NCBI GenBank assembly: GCA_044432945.1
Contig: JAWXUD010000003.1
Location: 1-64,000, forward strand
Reading direction: 5' to 3'
Length of the DNA stretch: 64,000 nucleotides
Source: JAWXUD01 sp044432945
GTDB taxonomy: Bacteria > Cyanobacteriota > Vampirovibrionia > Gastranaerophilales > Gastranaerophilaceae
The translations under genes were made by a program, and so were the position numbers. The notes beneath the pieces were generated by a model. It searched no databases. It had not been told where the DNA came from and worked only from the letters and a program-made list of their open reading frames with translations. Positions 35,489 to 44,268 of the stretch are shown here, piece by piece (within the stretch, counting starts at the first letter, position 1; each line of letters begins with the position of its first letter).

Positions 35489-36372
35489 ATTTCAATCTCT
35501 CTTTCATTATTTCCGCCCAAAAAACGAATTTCTGGTTCTAATTCGATATCAAATTTTTCTTTTACAGCTTCATACATTTTTAGCATAAGTTCTAGGACAT
35601 CTAGCGAGGTTGCATTATCGCTGTTTACGATAAAGTTAGCGTGATTTTCCCAGACTTTTGCACCATTCATCTTAGAGCCTTTCATGTTGCATTCATCAAG
35701 AAGTTTGCCTGCTGAGTTGTTTTTAGGGTTTTTAAATATGCTACCAGCGTTGCCTAATGTCATCATTGGTTGATGTCTTTTCCTGAACTCTAAAAACTCA
35801 TTCATTGTTGATTGAATTTTTTCACTTGATTTTTTTTCTAATAAGAATTCTGCATTTAATACTAATAATGATTTTTGATGACAAATAGATTTTCTGTAAT
35901 CAAATTCCATCTCTTCACGTGTCAGTCTGAAAAAACCTTCCTCAGCGTTAAGTAAAGTTGTTTCATCAATCACCTCAGAAATCGCCTGCCCGTGTGCTGA
36001 AGCGTTCATACATACTGCCCCACCAATTGTTGAAGGAAACCCTATTAAAAATTCCAGCCCACTTAGTCCGTTTTCACAAGCCACTTTTGCTAATTTAGGA
36101 CCTTTCACCCCAGCACTAGCGATTATTCTATTGCCTTCAACCGTAATACTGTCCATTCTTGTTGTAGATATAACATCGCCGTCAAATCCAAATGAAGATA
36201 CTAACACATTGGAAAAATTTCCAAAAACCGCTACACCTTTGGTATTTTCTAAAATCTCTACAAGTTCTAATTCGCATTTTGGAAAAAATACACGCTTAAC
36301 CGTCCCACCTATTTTGAACGTGGTAATATTTTTTAATTCAAATTGTTCTCTACATTCAATCGTTTCAAACAT
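35467..36372 (-). CDS. murB: UDP-N-acetylenolpyruvoylglucosamine reductase
   Basis: 301 residues. The FAD-binding fold shows NITTFKIGGTVKRVFFP, LEFLIGFPSTIGGAVCMNA, a Tyr/Arg FDYRKSICH loop, and GSIFKNPKNNSAGKLLDEC, where the catalytic Ser sits (NAGSIF), with EPEIRFLG at the end. It reduces the enolpyruvyl ether to UDP-MurNAc with NADPH. The gene overlaps murC by 8 bases and ddl by 22, showing a tightly coupled operon. Confidence 0.95.
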   Translation of the reverse strand: MFETIECREQFELKNITTFKIGGTVKRVFFPKCELELVEILENTKGVAVFGNFSNVLVSSFGFDGDVISTTRMDSITVEGNRIIASAGVKGPKLAKVACENGLSGLEFLIGFPSTIGGAVCMNASAHGQAISEVIDETTLLNAEEGFFRLTREEMEFDYRKSICHQKSLLVLNAEFLLEKKSSEKIQSTMNEFLEFRKRHQPMMTLGNAGSIFKNPKNNSAGKLLDECNMKGSKMNGAKVWENHANFIVNSDNATSLDVLELMLKMYEAVKEKFDIELEPEIRFLGGNNEREIEICKILYQ

Positions 36373-37735
36373 TTAAAACCTCTTGACTTAATTTTAATAG
36401 TTCTTTTCCTAAATCTGTAATTGTGCCAGCACCCATACCTATTACAACATCATTTTTTTGTAATTTTGGTAAAAGTTTGCTTGCTAATTCTTTCATTTTG
36501 CCAGGAATATGAATTGTGTTAACCCCATTTTTTTCTAATTCTTTGGTGAAAGTTTCGGCATTTATTCCTTCGATCGGGTCTTCTGACGCTTCATAAATAT
36601 CAGTGACGATTACTAAATCAGCCCCATCAAAACATGATAGGAACTCCTCCCAAAGCCCTTTTAAACGGGTATATCTGTGTGGTTGAAAAACCGCTACTAT
36701 TCTGTTATCAACAAAGTTTTTCGCACTTGATAAAGTTGCCTTAATCTCTGTTGGGTGATGAGCATAATCGTCAATCAATATGATATCATTGAATTTTCCC
36801 ACTTTTTCAAATCTACGTCCCATGCCAGCAAAAGTCGTAAAATGTTCTTTGGTTGTGTGAATATCTATGCCAGCTTGATGAATTGCTGTTAGTACAGAAA
36901 GTGCGTTATAAACGTTATGTTGACCTTTTAAGATTATTTTTAAATCAATTAAAAACTTGTTTTTATAATATACATCAAAACTCGTGTGTTCTTCATTATA
37001 TTTAATATTTTTTGCAACATAATCAGCTTCTTTTAATCCAAAAGTTATGAGATTAGTTGCGTTTAATGTTTTGGCAACTTCGCAATCATTGTTTACTATC
37101 AAAATCCCGTTTTCGTCCATGTTAGAAATACATTTTTTAAAAGTTTTTAATATAGAATTCATTCCATCTTCAAAAAAGTCTAGATGATCAGCTTCGATAT
37201 TGTTCACAACACAAATATTTGGTGCGTATTTGACGATTGTGCCATCGCTTTCATCGAGTTCTGCGACAAAATGTTTACCTTGTTGACATTTTGAATTGTA
37301 GCCAAGATCGCAGATCGTTCCACCGACAACATAAGATGGTAAATGTCCGCTTTTCTCAAGTATATATGAGCAAAACCCGCTGGTTGTGGTTTTGCCGTGC
37401 GTGCCAGAAAATCCGATAAAGTATTTTTCCCAAGATGAAATCTCTGCTAAAACGTCAGAGCGATGATAAATTTTTAACCCTAATTCTTTAGCTCTAATTA
37501 TTTCAGGGTTGCTCTCACGAATTGCAGTGCTAGCCACAACTATCGCATCAGAAGGTACGTTTTTTGCATCATGTCCTATCGAAATCGTTGCTCCTAAATC
37601 GTATAATTTCTCGATGTATTTGCTTTTTTCTAAATCTGAGCCTGAAACTTCGCAACCGTTTTCGAGTAAATATTTTGCTAATCCACTCATTCCAACTCCA
37701 CCGATTGCTATGAAATGATATTTTTTATTTTCCAA
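36365..37735 (-). CDS. murC: UDP-N-acetylmuramate-L-alanine ligase
   Basis: 456 residues. IGGVGMSGLAKYLLENG (N-terminal nucleotide site), GTHGKTTTSGFCSYIL (P-loop), NIEADHLDFFEDG, and the C-terminal IDDYAHHPTEIKATL and FQPHRYTR motifs mark MurC rather than MurD/E/F. It adds L-Ala to UDP-MurNAc, the first step of the stem peptide. It is the first gene of the murC-murB-ddl-ftsQ minus-strand operon, upstream of nadE. Confidence 0.95.
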   Translation of the reverse strand: MENKKYHFIAIGGVGMSGLAKYLLENGCEVSGSDLEKSKYIEKLYDLGATISIGHDAKNVPSDAIVVASTAIRESNPEIIRAKELGLKIYHRSDVLAEISSWEKYFIGFSGTHGKTTTSGFCSYILEKSGHLPSYVVGGTICDLGYNSKCQQGKHFVAELDESDGTIVKYAPNICVVNNIEADHLDFFEDGMNSILKTFKKCISNMDENGILIVNNDCEVAKTLNATNLITFGLKEADYVAKNIKYNEEHTSFDVYYKNKFLIDLKIILKGQHNVYNALSVLTAIHQAGIDIHTTKEHFTTFAGMGRRFEKVGKFNDIILIDDYAHHPTEIKATLSSAKNFVDNRIVAVFQPHRYTRLKGLWEEFLSCFDGADLVIVTDIYEASEDPIEGINAETFTKELEKNGVNTIHIPGKMKELASKLLPKLQKNDVVIGMGAGTITDLGKELLKLSQEVLNV

Positions 37736-37834
37736 TTTTTTAATCCCTAACTATCCAATTTTATTATTAAAATTATATTACAAAAAACATTATTCTGCGA
37801 CATTGTAATTAATTCTTAACAAAATTTTTTATAC

Positions 37835-37883
37835 AAAAAAGTGACTTTAAATTATCAGAAAATAATAATGCAAAGCCACTTTT
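37835..37883 (-). terminator. probable Rho-independent terminator of leuS
   Basis: On the minus strand AAAGTGGCTTT (37872-37882) pairs with AAAGTCACTTT (37838-37848), 11 bp with one G-U, and runs into T6. The loop is long (about 23 bases), so it is weaker than others here. Confidence 0.55.
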
Positions 37884-37891
37884 ATATTTTT

Positions 37892-40366
37892 TTATTTAAC
37901 TACGATATTAACCAATTTTTTCGGTACAACGATTGTTTTTACGATTGTTTTGCCCGCTAATTGTTCTTTAATTTTCTCGCTGTTTAGTGCTAAATCTTTC
38001 AAGTCATCTTGAGAAAGAGCTTCGTCAGCTTCGATTTTATCCTTCACTTTGCCATTGATTTGAACAACTAAAGTTATAGAGCTAGATTTAGCCAAATTCT
38101 CATCAAATTCACACCATTTTTGTGCGTGAATAGAGCCTTCTCCACCTAGTTCAGACCAAACTTCTTCGCATAAATGCACAGCAACAGGCGACATCAATTT
38201 GATAAGTGTTACAATTGCAAAACTCAATACATTTTTGTCCTCATTGTTGAAGTCTGGTTTTTTGCCAACATATTCATAAATCGCATTAACTAATTCACGA
38301 TATTTTGAGATTACCGTGTTGAATTGAAAATCGTTTTCGATGTCGTTAGAGATGCCTTTAATTGCGATGTGTACATTACGCACCAAATCATCGTTCATTT
38401 TAGTTAGCGGGAACTCTAATTTATAATCAAGAGAGATTTTGTCAGCGTTTGAAGATATTAATCTCCAAACACGGTTTAAAAATTTGTAACAACCTTCAAC
38501 ACCAGCATCAGACCAGTCGAAATCACGAGCTGGAGGGGAGTCTGAAAGTATAAACAATCTTGCAGTATCAGCACCATAGTTTTCAAAAATCTCATCAGGG
38601 TCTACAGTATTTCCTTTTGATTTAGACATTTTAGAGCCATCTTTTAAGACCATACCTTGAGTTAGAAGGTTTTTGAACGGTTCATCAAAATCTAGCAAGC
38701 CCAAATCTCTTAACGCTTTTGTGAAAAATCTTGAGTATAGCAAGTGTAAAATTGCGTGTTCAATACCGCCAACATATTGATCAACTGGCAGCCATTTGTT
38801 AGCTAAATCTTTGCTGAAGGCTTCATTTGCATTGTTTGCATCAGCAAATCTCAAATAGTACCAGCTAGAACACATAAACGTGTCCATAGTGTCAGTTTCA
38901 CGAGTAGCCTTGCCACCACAGCAAGGACAAGTTGTATCCAAAAATGTTGGTGAAGTCAAAATAGGTGATTTGCCAGTTACGCTAAAATCAACATCTTTTG
39001 GTAACATTACTGGTAATTGCTCTTCTGGAACTGTTTGAATTCCGCATTTTTCGCAATAAACGATAGGAATTGGAGCGCCCCAATATCTTTGACGTGAAAC
39101 TAACCAATCACGCAATCTGTATTGAGTTTTAAACTCGCCAAATCCACCATCAACAGCTTTTTGTGTGATAGCTTTTTTAGCTTGTGTGTTTTTCATTCCG
39201 TCAAATTCGTTTGAATTTATTAAAACTCCTTCGCCAACAAATGCTTCGTTTTCGCAATTTGAAGGGTTTTCAGGGTCTTGAATAACAACTTTTATATCAA
39301 GATTATAAACTTTAGCGAACTCAAAATCTCTTTCATCGTGAGCAGGAACTGCCATTACAGCACCTGTCCCGTATTCAACTAAAGCATAATCAGCGGTCCA
39401 TAGCGGGAATTTTTCACCAGTAAGAGGGTTGATAGCGTTCGTGCCTAATGGAACACCAGTTTTTTTACGTTCAGTAGAAAGCCTTTCAATTTCTGTCATC
39501 TTGCGAGCATTAGCACGATATTCGCTTACAGCTTTTTGGTTTTCAGGAGTTGTAAGAGCTTCGATATCACGATATTCAGGAGCTACAACCAAATAAGTAA
39601 TCCCGTGAGCAGTGTCTGGACGTGTTGTGTAAACAGGTATTTCCATATCCTTTTCAACAACTTTAAATTTTAAAATAGCACCAGTAGATTTGCCAATCCA
39701 ATTTGATTGCATAGTTTTCACGTTGTCGCCCCAGCCAGTTAATTTGTCTAAATCTTGCAACAAGACTTCTGCATAATCTGTAATTTTCAAGAACCATTGC
39801 GATAAATATTTTTTTTCAACAATGCTGTCGCATCTCCAGCATTTGCCATCAATAACTTGTTCGTTAGCTAGAACTGTTGCACAAGTGTCGCACCAATTTA
39901 CGGCAGCTTCTTTTTTGTAAGCCAACCCTTTTTTGTATAGTTGCAAGAACAGCCATTGAGTCCATTTGTAATAATCAGGTTTGCAGGTTGCTACTTCTCT
40001 ATCCCAATCATATGAAAGTCCAAGCATTTTTAATTGAGTTGTCATATAGTCGATGTTTTCCAAAGTCCATTTTTCAGGGTCAGCACCGTTTTTCATCGCA
40101 GCGTTTTCAGCAGGTAGCCCGAAACTGTCCCAACCCATAGGGTGAAGCACATTGTAGCCGTTCATTTTTTTGTGTCTAGCTATAACGTCCGTAATTGTAT
40201 AATTTCTAACGTGTCCCATATGTAATCTGCCTGATGGGTATGGAAACATCGATAGTGCGTAATATTTTGGTTTGTCGCTATTGTCTTCAGTTCTAAACGA
40301 TTTGCTATCGTCCCAAACTTTTTGCCATTTTTTTTCTATTTCTTGTGGAAAATATGCTTCTTTCAT
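37892..40366 (-). CDS. leuS: leucyl-tRNA synthetase
   Basis: About 824 residues from ATG 40366 (MKEAYFPQEIEKKWQKVWDD); this start matches the family and avoids a 16-residue odd extension. The class I HIGH motif is PSGRLHMGHVRNY and KMSKS is DGSKMSKSKGNTVDPDEIF. The CP1 editing domain includes TTRPDTAHGITYLVVAPE and NPLTGEKFPLW. It charges tRNA-Leu in the cytoplasm. The zinc-ribbon Cys pairs (CDTCATV, CWRCDS; CEKCGI, CPCCGG) are present. No T-box leader is visible upstream. Confidence 0.96.
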   Translation of the reverse strand: MKEAYFPQEIEKKWQKVWDDSKSFRTEDNSDKPKYYALSMFPYPSGRLHMGHVRNYTITDVIARHKKMNGYNVLHPMGWDSFGLPAENAAMKNGADPEKWTLENIDYMTTQLKMLGLSYDWDREVATCKPDYYKWTQWLFLQLYKKGLAYKKEAAVNWCDTCATVLANEQVIDGKCWRCDSIVEKKYLSQWFLKITDYAEVLLQDLDKLTGWGDNVKTMQSNWIGKSTGAILKFKVVEKDMEIPVYTTRPDTAHGITYLVVAPEYRDIEALTTPENQKAVSEYRANARKMTEIERLSTERKKTGVPLGTNAINPLTGEKFPLWTADYALVEYGTGAVMAVPAHDERDFEFAKVYNLDIKVVIQDPENPSNCENEAFVGEGVLINSNEFDGMKNTQAKKAITQKAVDGGFGEFKTQYRLRDWLVSRQRYWGAPIPIVYCEKCGIQTVPEEQLPVMLPKDVDFSVTGKSPILTSPTFLDTTCPCCGGKATRETDTMDTFMCSSWYYLRFADANNANEAFSKDLANKWLPVDQYVGGIEHAILHLLYSRFFTKALRDLGLLDFDEPFKNLLTQGMVLKDGSKMSKSKGNTVDPDEIFENYGADTARLFILSDSPPARDFDWSDAGVEGCYKFLNRVWRLISSNADKISLDYKLEFPLTKMNDDLVRNVHIAIKGISNDIENDFQFNTVISKYRELVNAIYEYVGKKPDFNNEDKNVLSFAIVTLIKLMSPVAVHLCEEVWSELGGEGSIHAQKWCEFDENLAKSSSITLVVQINGKVKDKIEADEALSQDDLKDLALNSEKIKEQLAGKTIVKTIVVPKKLVNIVVK

Positions 40367-40420
40367 TATTTTTTCTCTCCCTATTTTCTTTATTTTATAA
40401 AAGAATTTTAGCACAAAAAA

Positions 40421-40639
40421 TTAAATCTTTAAATATTCAGTTATTTTTTCAATTTTAGTGACAAGTGAGGTGGTTTTTTTATTCATAATTATAGTCAGTG
40501 CGTGTAAATCTTCACGATTCTGCCCGATAGAATACTCAGATGACAGCCCGTGAGCAATTCGTGATAGGCTATCAAGAATATATATATCTTCTTTTATAAC
40601 GTTCAGTTCGTCAAAATCCTCTTCGCATATTAGTTTCAT
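40421..40639 (-). CDS. small protein of unknown function
   Basis: 72 residues, acidic, helical by composition (ELNVIKEDIYILDSLSRIAHGL, TTSLVTKIEKITEYLKI), with no Cys pair, no membrane helix and no family I recognise. The start has a good AAGGAG 6 bases upstream. It is divergent from the tandem HTH-like genes and shares with them a 130-base region with repeated gatatat motifs. It might be a small regulator or plasmid-type accessory protein. Confidence 0.5.
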   Translation of the reverse strand: MKLICEEDFDELNVIKEDIYILDSLSRIAHGLSSEYSIGQNREDLHALTIIMNKKTTSLVTKIEKITEYLKI

Positions 40640-40732
40640 TCTATACTCCTTAATAAAACTTAATGGTGATATATCATAAATAGTTGCTTGGAATTATACA
40701 TGATATATAGATGATAGTGCGAAATATGAAAT

Positions 40733-40762
40733 TTGTCAACAGGTTAATACATGTAATATAAT
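40733..40762 (+). promoter_or_regulatory. promoter giving a leaderless mRNA for the tandem HTH-like genes
   Basis: -35 TTGTCA (40733-40738), an 18-base spacer, -10 TATAAT (40757-40762). The ATG at 40769 is 6 bases after the -10, at the predicted +1. No Shine-Dalgarno is present. Confidence 0.7.
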
Positions 40763-40768
40763 TATTTT

Positions 40769-40981
40769 ATGAAATTCACATCAAAACATATAATAAAAGC
40801 CATGTTGAGCGATAAAAAAATACGTTTCGAGGATATTGCAACACAACTTCAAGCAAAAAATGGTCGCAAATATAACAAAACAACATTCGGTCAACGCTTA
40901 AACCGAGAAACACTCACATACAACGAAGTCGCAGACATTTGTGAAATTTTAGGTTACAAAATAAAAATAGAAGAGATTTAA
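40769..40981 (+). CDS. small HTH-like protein, tandem copy 1
   Basis: 70 residues. MKFTSKHIIKAMLSDKKIRF, then EDIATQLQ, a basic NGRKYNKTTFGQRLNR recognition-type helix and YNEVADICEILGYKIKIEE. This reads as a small helix-turn-helix with two strands at the end, of the kind encoded on phages and plasmids. The gene is followed after 6 bases by a paralogue whose first 30 bases are nearly identical. The promoter and ATG overlap, with no Shine-Dalgarno, so translation may begin on a leaderless message. Confidence 0.65.
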   Translation: MKFTSKHIIKAMLSDKKIRFEDIATQLQAKNGRKYNKTTFGQRLNRETLTYNEVADICEILGYKIKIEEI

Positions 40982-40987
40982 TCAATA

Positions 40988-41203
40988 ATGAAATTCACAT
41001 CAAAACATATAATAAAAGCGATATTAAGTGATGAAAAAGTTCGTTATGAAGATATTGCATATAAGTTGCAAGAAAAAACAGGGCGTCAGTATAATAAATA
41101 TTCATTTTGTCAAAGATTAAATCGAGGTACATTTATGTATGATGAGGTTGCAGATATTTGTGAAATATTGGGTTATGATGTCAAAATTGAAAAGAAAAAA
41201 TAA
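40988..41203 (+). CDS. small HTH-like protein, tandem copy 2
   Basis: 71 residues, a paralogue of copy 1: MKFTSKHIIKAILSDEKVRY at the N-terminus, QYNKYSFCQRLNRGTF in the middle and YDEVADICEILGYDVKIEKKK at the end. The two are about 60 percent identical by eye, most at the ends, with the recognition-like helix changed (TTFGQ to YSFCQ). The gap is 6 bases, so they are one transcript. The changed helix implies different DNA targets or a heterodimer. The stop falls just before a REP hairpin. Confidence 0.65.
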   Translation: MKFTSKHIIKAILSDEKVRYEDIAYKLQEKTGRQYNKYSFCQRLNRGTFMYDEVADICEILGYDVKIEKKK

Positions 41204-41223
41204 TCTGAAATTTTTATATAAAG

Positions 41224-41245
41224 ATTCCGTGTCGTAGCACGGAAT
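41224..41245. repeat. REP-type hairpin (attccgtg/cacggaat)
   Basis: Perfect 8-bp stem ATTCCGTG (41224-41231) with CACGGAAT (41238-41245) and a 6-base loop, followed by gacaatag. The ATTCCG..GGAATGAC motif is related to the repeat in the partial prepilin at 1-97. Confidence 0.6.
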
Positions 41246-41299
41246 GACAATAGAGCGTGGTATAGAATGAGGGCAGAACGTGACATTAAATGTGATGCT

Positions 41300-41420
41300 C
41301 GAGCGTTGTCAAGAGCTTCTTTTGTTTCGTTTTCTTGGTCGGTACAAGAAAATGAAAATAGTATTGTATATTTTCTCATAAAATATGTTAAATAAAATCA
41401 AATTGTAACCACCCCGCCTT
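41300..41420. repeat. long direct repeat, copy A (121 bp)
   Basis: Nearly identical to 41811-41930 (120 bp); I count one indel and one or two substitutions (cttggtcggtacaag versus cttgtcggcacaag). It contains a palindrome ttttcttg..caagaaaa and ends in the mosaic repeat start ttgtaaccaccccgcc. The frames at 41173-41379 and 41720-41905 are only repeat reads, not genes. Confidence 0.85.
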
Positions 41421-41452
41421 ACAGGCACCCCTCCACTGGAGGGGAATTTGGA
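41404..41452. repeat. mosaic GC-rich repeat, short copy
   Basis: gtaaccaccccgcc, then cacccctccactggagggg. It has both end modules but lacks the 70-base core, like the copy at 4854 in reverse orientation. The whole stretch 41204-42125 (about 0.9 kb) holds no convincing gene: it is repeats plus an AT-rich part at 41590-41810. Confidence 0.75.
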
Positions 41453-41483
41453 TTATGGTGTTTAGGGTAAATATTTTGGTGCG

Positions 41484-41583
41484 TTGTAACCACCCCGCCT
41501 CGCTTCACTCGCATTAAACGGCAGTGCGAAAAGCGTGGTTAGCTTTCAGCTTCTGCTCGCTTGCGTTTCAGTGGAGGGGGATT
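41484..41583. repeat. mosaic GC-rich repeat, full copy 1
   Basis: ttgtaaccaccccgcc, the core cgcttcactcgcattaaac..gcagtgcgaaaagcgtgg..ctgctcgcttgcgtttc, then agtggagggggatt. It is about 100 bp and nearly identical to 41913-42012. It is the reverse complement of the copy in the prepilin gene at 51314-51436. Confidence 0.85.
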
Positions 41584-41810
41584 TTGACCTAAATATGGAA
41601 TAACACCTAAGTATAGATGAAATAAAATTGCCATATTGGATTTGGTATTTACAGTTTGACTTTAGCGAAGTGAGATTAAAAAATGTTTACGAAACGACTT
41701 CAATGCGGAATTTGTTTGAGTGGTATTTAGAAAATCACCCCTAGCCATTTTTGCGGAAGTAATAGCGAGTTATTCCGCTTTTATGTTGAGTAATTACATT
41801 TATTTTCTCA

Positions 41811-41930
41811 CGAGCGTTGTCAAGAGCTTCTTTTGTTTCGTTTTCTTGTCGGCACAAGAAAATGAAAATAGTATTGTATATTTTCTCATAAAATATGTTA
41901 AATAAAATCAAATTGTAACCACCCCGCCTT
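41811..41930. repeat. long direct repeat, copy B (120 bp)
   Basis: Second copy of the block at 41300-41420, in the same orientation, about 510 bp apart. The palindrome ttttcttg..caagaaaa is kept. Confidence 0.85.
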
Positions 41931-42012
41931 GCTTCACTCGCATTAAACGGCAGTGCGAAAAGCGTGGTTAGCTTTCAGCCTCTGCTCGCTTGCGTTTCAG
42001 TGGAGGGGGATT
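41913..42012. repeat. mosaic GC-rich repeat, full copy 2
   Basis: Same structure as 41484-41583, directly attached to long direct repeat copy B. It ends about 110 bases before the phosphofructokinase gene. Confidence 0.85.
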
Positions 42013-42125
42013 AATGCTTTAATATCATTAATAGGATTTTATTATATAGTGTTTTTGTAAATTATCTTTTTTGTGTTAAAGTATTTATTGTAAAAAGTAC
42101 TATTTATAATAAAAGGAAGAGAAAA

Positions 42126-43808
42126 ATGAAAAAACTTTCACCATTACAAATCGAAAGATTGAAGTACCAACCAAAACTTCCAAAAAGCCTTATGCAAGGC
42201 ATCAACTCTTTGGAATTAATCGAAGGTAACGCTACTGAATCAATTCGTGATCAAGCTCAGATTAAAGAATTATTTGCGAACACTTATGGCACGCCAGTAG
42301 TTAGCTTTGAAAACTGTTCAACATCAAAAACATCAGCTGTGAAAAATGTTGGCGTAATCCTTTCTGGTGGACAAGCTCCAGGCGGACATAACGTTATTGC
42401 TGGCTTGTATGATGCTTTAAAACAAGCTAATAGCCAAAATAAATTATATGGTTTCTTGGGTGGTCCTTCAGGAATTATGGACGGTAAATATTTAGAATTT
42501 ACTAATGAATTCATGGACGCATATAGAAATACAGGTGGTTTTGACATCATTGGTTCTGGTAGAACAAAATTAGAAACAGAAGAACAGTTTAAAAAATCTT
42601 TAGAAGTTTGTAAAAAATTGAATATCTCAGCTGTTGTTATAATCGGTGGAGATGATTCTAATACAAATGCAGCGTTATTGGCTGAATGGTTTGTTAAAAA
42701 TGAAACTGGTATTCAAGTTATTGGTTGTCCAAAAACTATAGATGGCGATTTGAAAAATGAACAAATCGAAATTTCTTTCGGTTTTGATACTGCAACAAAA
42801 ACTTACGCTGAATTAATCGGTAATATTCAACGTGACGCTAATTCTGCTAAAAAATATTGGCATTTTATTAAAATTATGGGAAGAAGTGCGTCACACGTTG
42901 CACTAGAAGCAGCTTTGCAAACTCAACCAAATATCACTATGATTTCTGAGGAAGTTGAAGCTAAATCAATGTCTTTAGAACAAGTTGTAAATTATATGTC
43001 TGACATTGTTGCTCGCCGTGCTAATAGTGGTAAAAACTTTGGTATCGCAGTAATTCCAGAAGGATTAATTGAGTTTATTCCTGAAATGAAATCAATGATT
43101 TCTAATTTGAATGATATTATGCATGTTCTTGAAAATGATGCAACTTTCATTAACGCAACTTCTGTTCAAGAAAGATTTGAAATAGTTGAGAATCGTTTAA
43201 CTGCTGAAAACTCAAAAGTTTACAGCTCATTGCCAGCACTAATTAAAACTCAATTGTTAGCTGATCGTGATCCACATGGTAACGTTCAAGTTTCTAAAAT
43301 TGAAACAGAAAAATTGTTGATGGAAATGATTGATACTAAATTAAATGAAATGGCATCTCAAGGTGAATTCATCGGTACATTTAACGCACAATCGCACTTC
43401 TTTGGATATGAAGGTAGATGTGCATTCCCATCAAACTTTGATGCTGATTACTGCTATTCACTAGGCTTTAACGCTTTTGCACTAATTAATTTCGGTTTGA
43501 CTGGTTATTTATCATCAATCAGAAACTTGACAAAATCAGCTAGTGAATGGGTTGCAGGTGGTGTTCCATTAACAATGATGATGAATATGGAAAAACGTCA
43601 TGGCGAATTTAAACCAGTTATTCAAAAAGCATTGGTTGAATTAGATGGACCAGTATTTAAAGTGTTAGAAGAATGCAGAGAGAATTGGGCGATGAACGAT
43701 TGCTATATTTTCCCTGGTGCTGTTCAATACTTTGGACCAAGTGCAGTTTGTGATGTAACAACTTGTACATTGCAACTAGAAAGAGAAAAAGTTTTAGTTA
43801 ACGCTTAG
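42126..43808 (+). CDS. pfp: PPi-dependent 6-phosphofructokinase (long type)
   Basis: 560 residues, the long PPi-PFK type. VILSGGQAPGGHNVIAGL is the N-terminal phosphate site. The PPi signature is G174-G-D-D-S178 (IIGGDDSNTNA), where ATP enzymes have GGxGS, and P202-K-T-I-D-G-D208. KIMGRSASHVALEAALQTQPN and FGYEGRCAFPSNFD are further family blocks. It phosphorylates fructose-6-phosphate with pyrophosphate, a reversible glycolytic step common in fermenters. It has a strong RBS (AAAAGGAAGAG), a strong terminator, and stands alone between repeats and the toxin cluster. Confidence 0.93.
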   Translation: MKKLSPLQIERLKYQPKLPKSLMQGINSLELIEGNATESIRDQAQIKELFANTYGTPVVSFENCSTSKTSAVKNVGVILSGGQAPGGHNVIAGLYDALKQANSQNKLYGFLGGPSGIMDGKYLEFTNEFMDAYRNTGGFDIIGSGRTKLETEEQFKKSLEVCKKLNISAVVIIGGDDSNTNAALLAEWFVKNETGIQVIGCPKTIDGDLKNEQIEISFGFDTATKTYAELIGNIQRDANSAKKYWHFIKIMGRSASHVALEAALQTQPNITMISEEVEAKSMSLEQVVNYMSDIVARRANSGKNFGIAVIPEGLIEFIPEMKSMISNLNDIMHVLENDATFINATSVQERFEIVENRLTAENSKVYSSLPALIKTQLLADRDPHGNVQVSKIETEKLLMEMIDTKLNEMASQGEFIGTFNAQSHFFGYEGRCAFPSNFDADYCYSLGFNAFALINFGLTGYLSSIRNLTKSASEWVAGGVPLTMMMNMEKRHGEFKPVIQKALVELDGPVFKVLEECRENWAMNDCYIFPGAVQYFGPSAVCDVTTCTLQLEREKVLVNA

Positions 43809-43831
43809 GCTTAAAATCTTTATAGAATACT

Positions 43832-43870
43832 AATCGAGGCGAGGATTTTTTTAAAATCCTCGCCTCGATT
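43832..43870 (+). terminator. Rho-independent terminator after phosphofructokinase
   Basis: 17-bp stem aatcgaggcgaggattt (43832-43848) with aaatcctcgcctcgatt (43854-43870) and a T-rich tail. Very stable. Confidence 0.92.
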
Positions 43871-43959
43871 TTATAACAACTGAACATGGACTTATCATCA
43901 TAACGGGTTTATTTGCTCCGCCGATTTTGCATAACAATTTTTACGCAAATTTAAAATTG

Positions 43960-44268
43960 TTACGCAATCCTAATTGAATAGCCAAGTTCTTTGAGGATTT
44001 TAGCAACTGTCGAAATTTGAGGTTCTTGTTCGCCTTTAAAAATAGAATATAAACTGCTTCGTGCGATTTTTGTTTTTCTTGCCATATTCGAAATACTATC
44101 TTTTGTTTTAACGGCATATTCAAGCACCTTGACGAATGCGTTTAAGTCACTGTTTTGTAAAAACTCTTCAAAGCCAACAGTCAACCATTCTTTTATGTCA
44201 TCGTCAGTTTTAAGTGTTTTAAAAATTAATTCATCAAGTGAGCCTGTATTTTTAAATTTATTTTGCAT
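43960..44268 (-). CDS. HTH antitoxin (addiction-module antidote, COG3636 type)
   Basis: About 102 residues from ATG 44268 (MQNKFKN; GGAG 9 bases upstream). The N-terminal part (DELIFKTLKTDDDIKEWLTVGFEEF) is a toxin-contact-like region, and the C-terminal HTH reads SISNMARKTKIARSSLYSIFKGEQEPQIS with a final LKELGYSIRIA. It follows and overlaps the toxin gene by 11 bases, so translation is coupled. Such antidotes bind and neutralise the RelE-like killer protein and repress their operon. A second, related antidote-like gene lies upstream of the toxin (44632) with an identical LKELGYSIRIA end. Confidence 0.88.
   Translation of the reverse strand: MQNKFKNTGSLDELIFKTLKTDDDIKEWLTVGFEEFLQNSDLNAFVKVLEYAVKTKDSISNMARKTKIARSSLYSIFKGEQEPQISTVAKILKELGYSIRIA

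Noticed and set aside
40366..40430. T-box riboswitch before leuS
   Set aside because: Only about 50 bases lie between leuS and the next gene, too short for a T-box, and no specifier or antiterminator sequence is seen.
41173..41379. 68-residue minus-strand frame
   Set aside because: It spans the REP hairpin and direct repeat copy A and has no start signal.
41720..41905. 61-residue plus-strand frame before phosphofructokinase
   Set aside because: Its C-terminal half is the 120-bp direct repeat; the same peptide piece would occur at the other copy. No Shine-Dalgarno.
41300..42012. CRISPR array
   Set aside because: Repeats are 100-120 bp, few, unevenly spaced and without short unique spacers. 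No cas genes.
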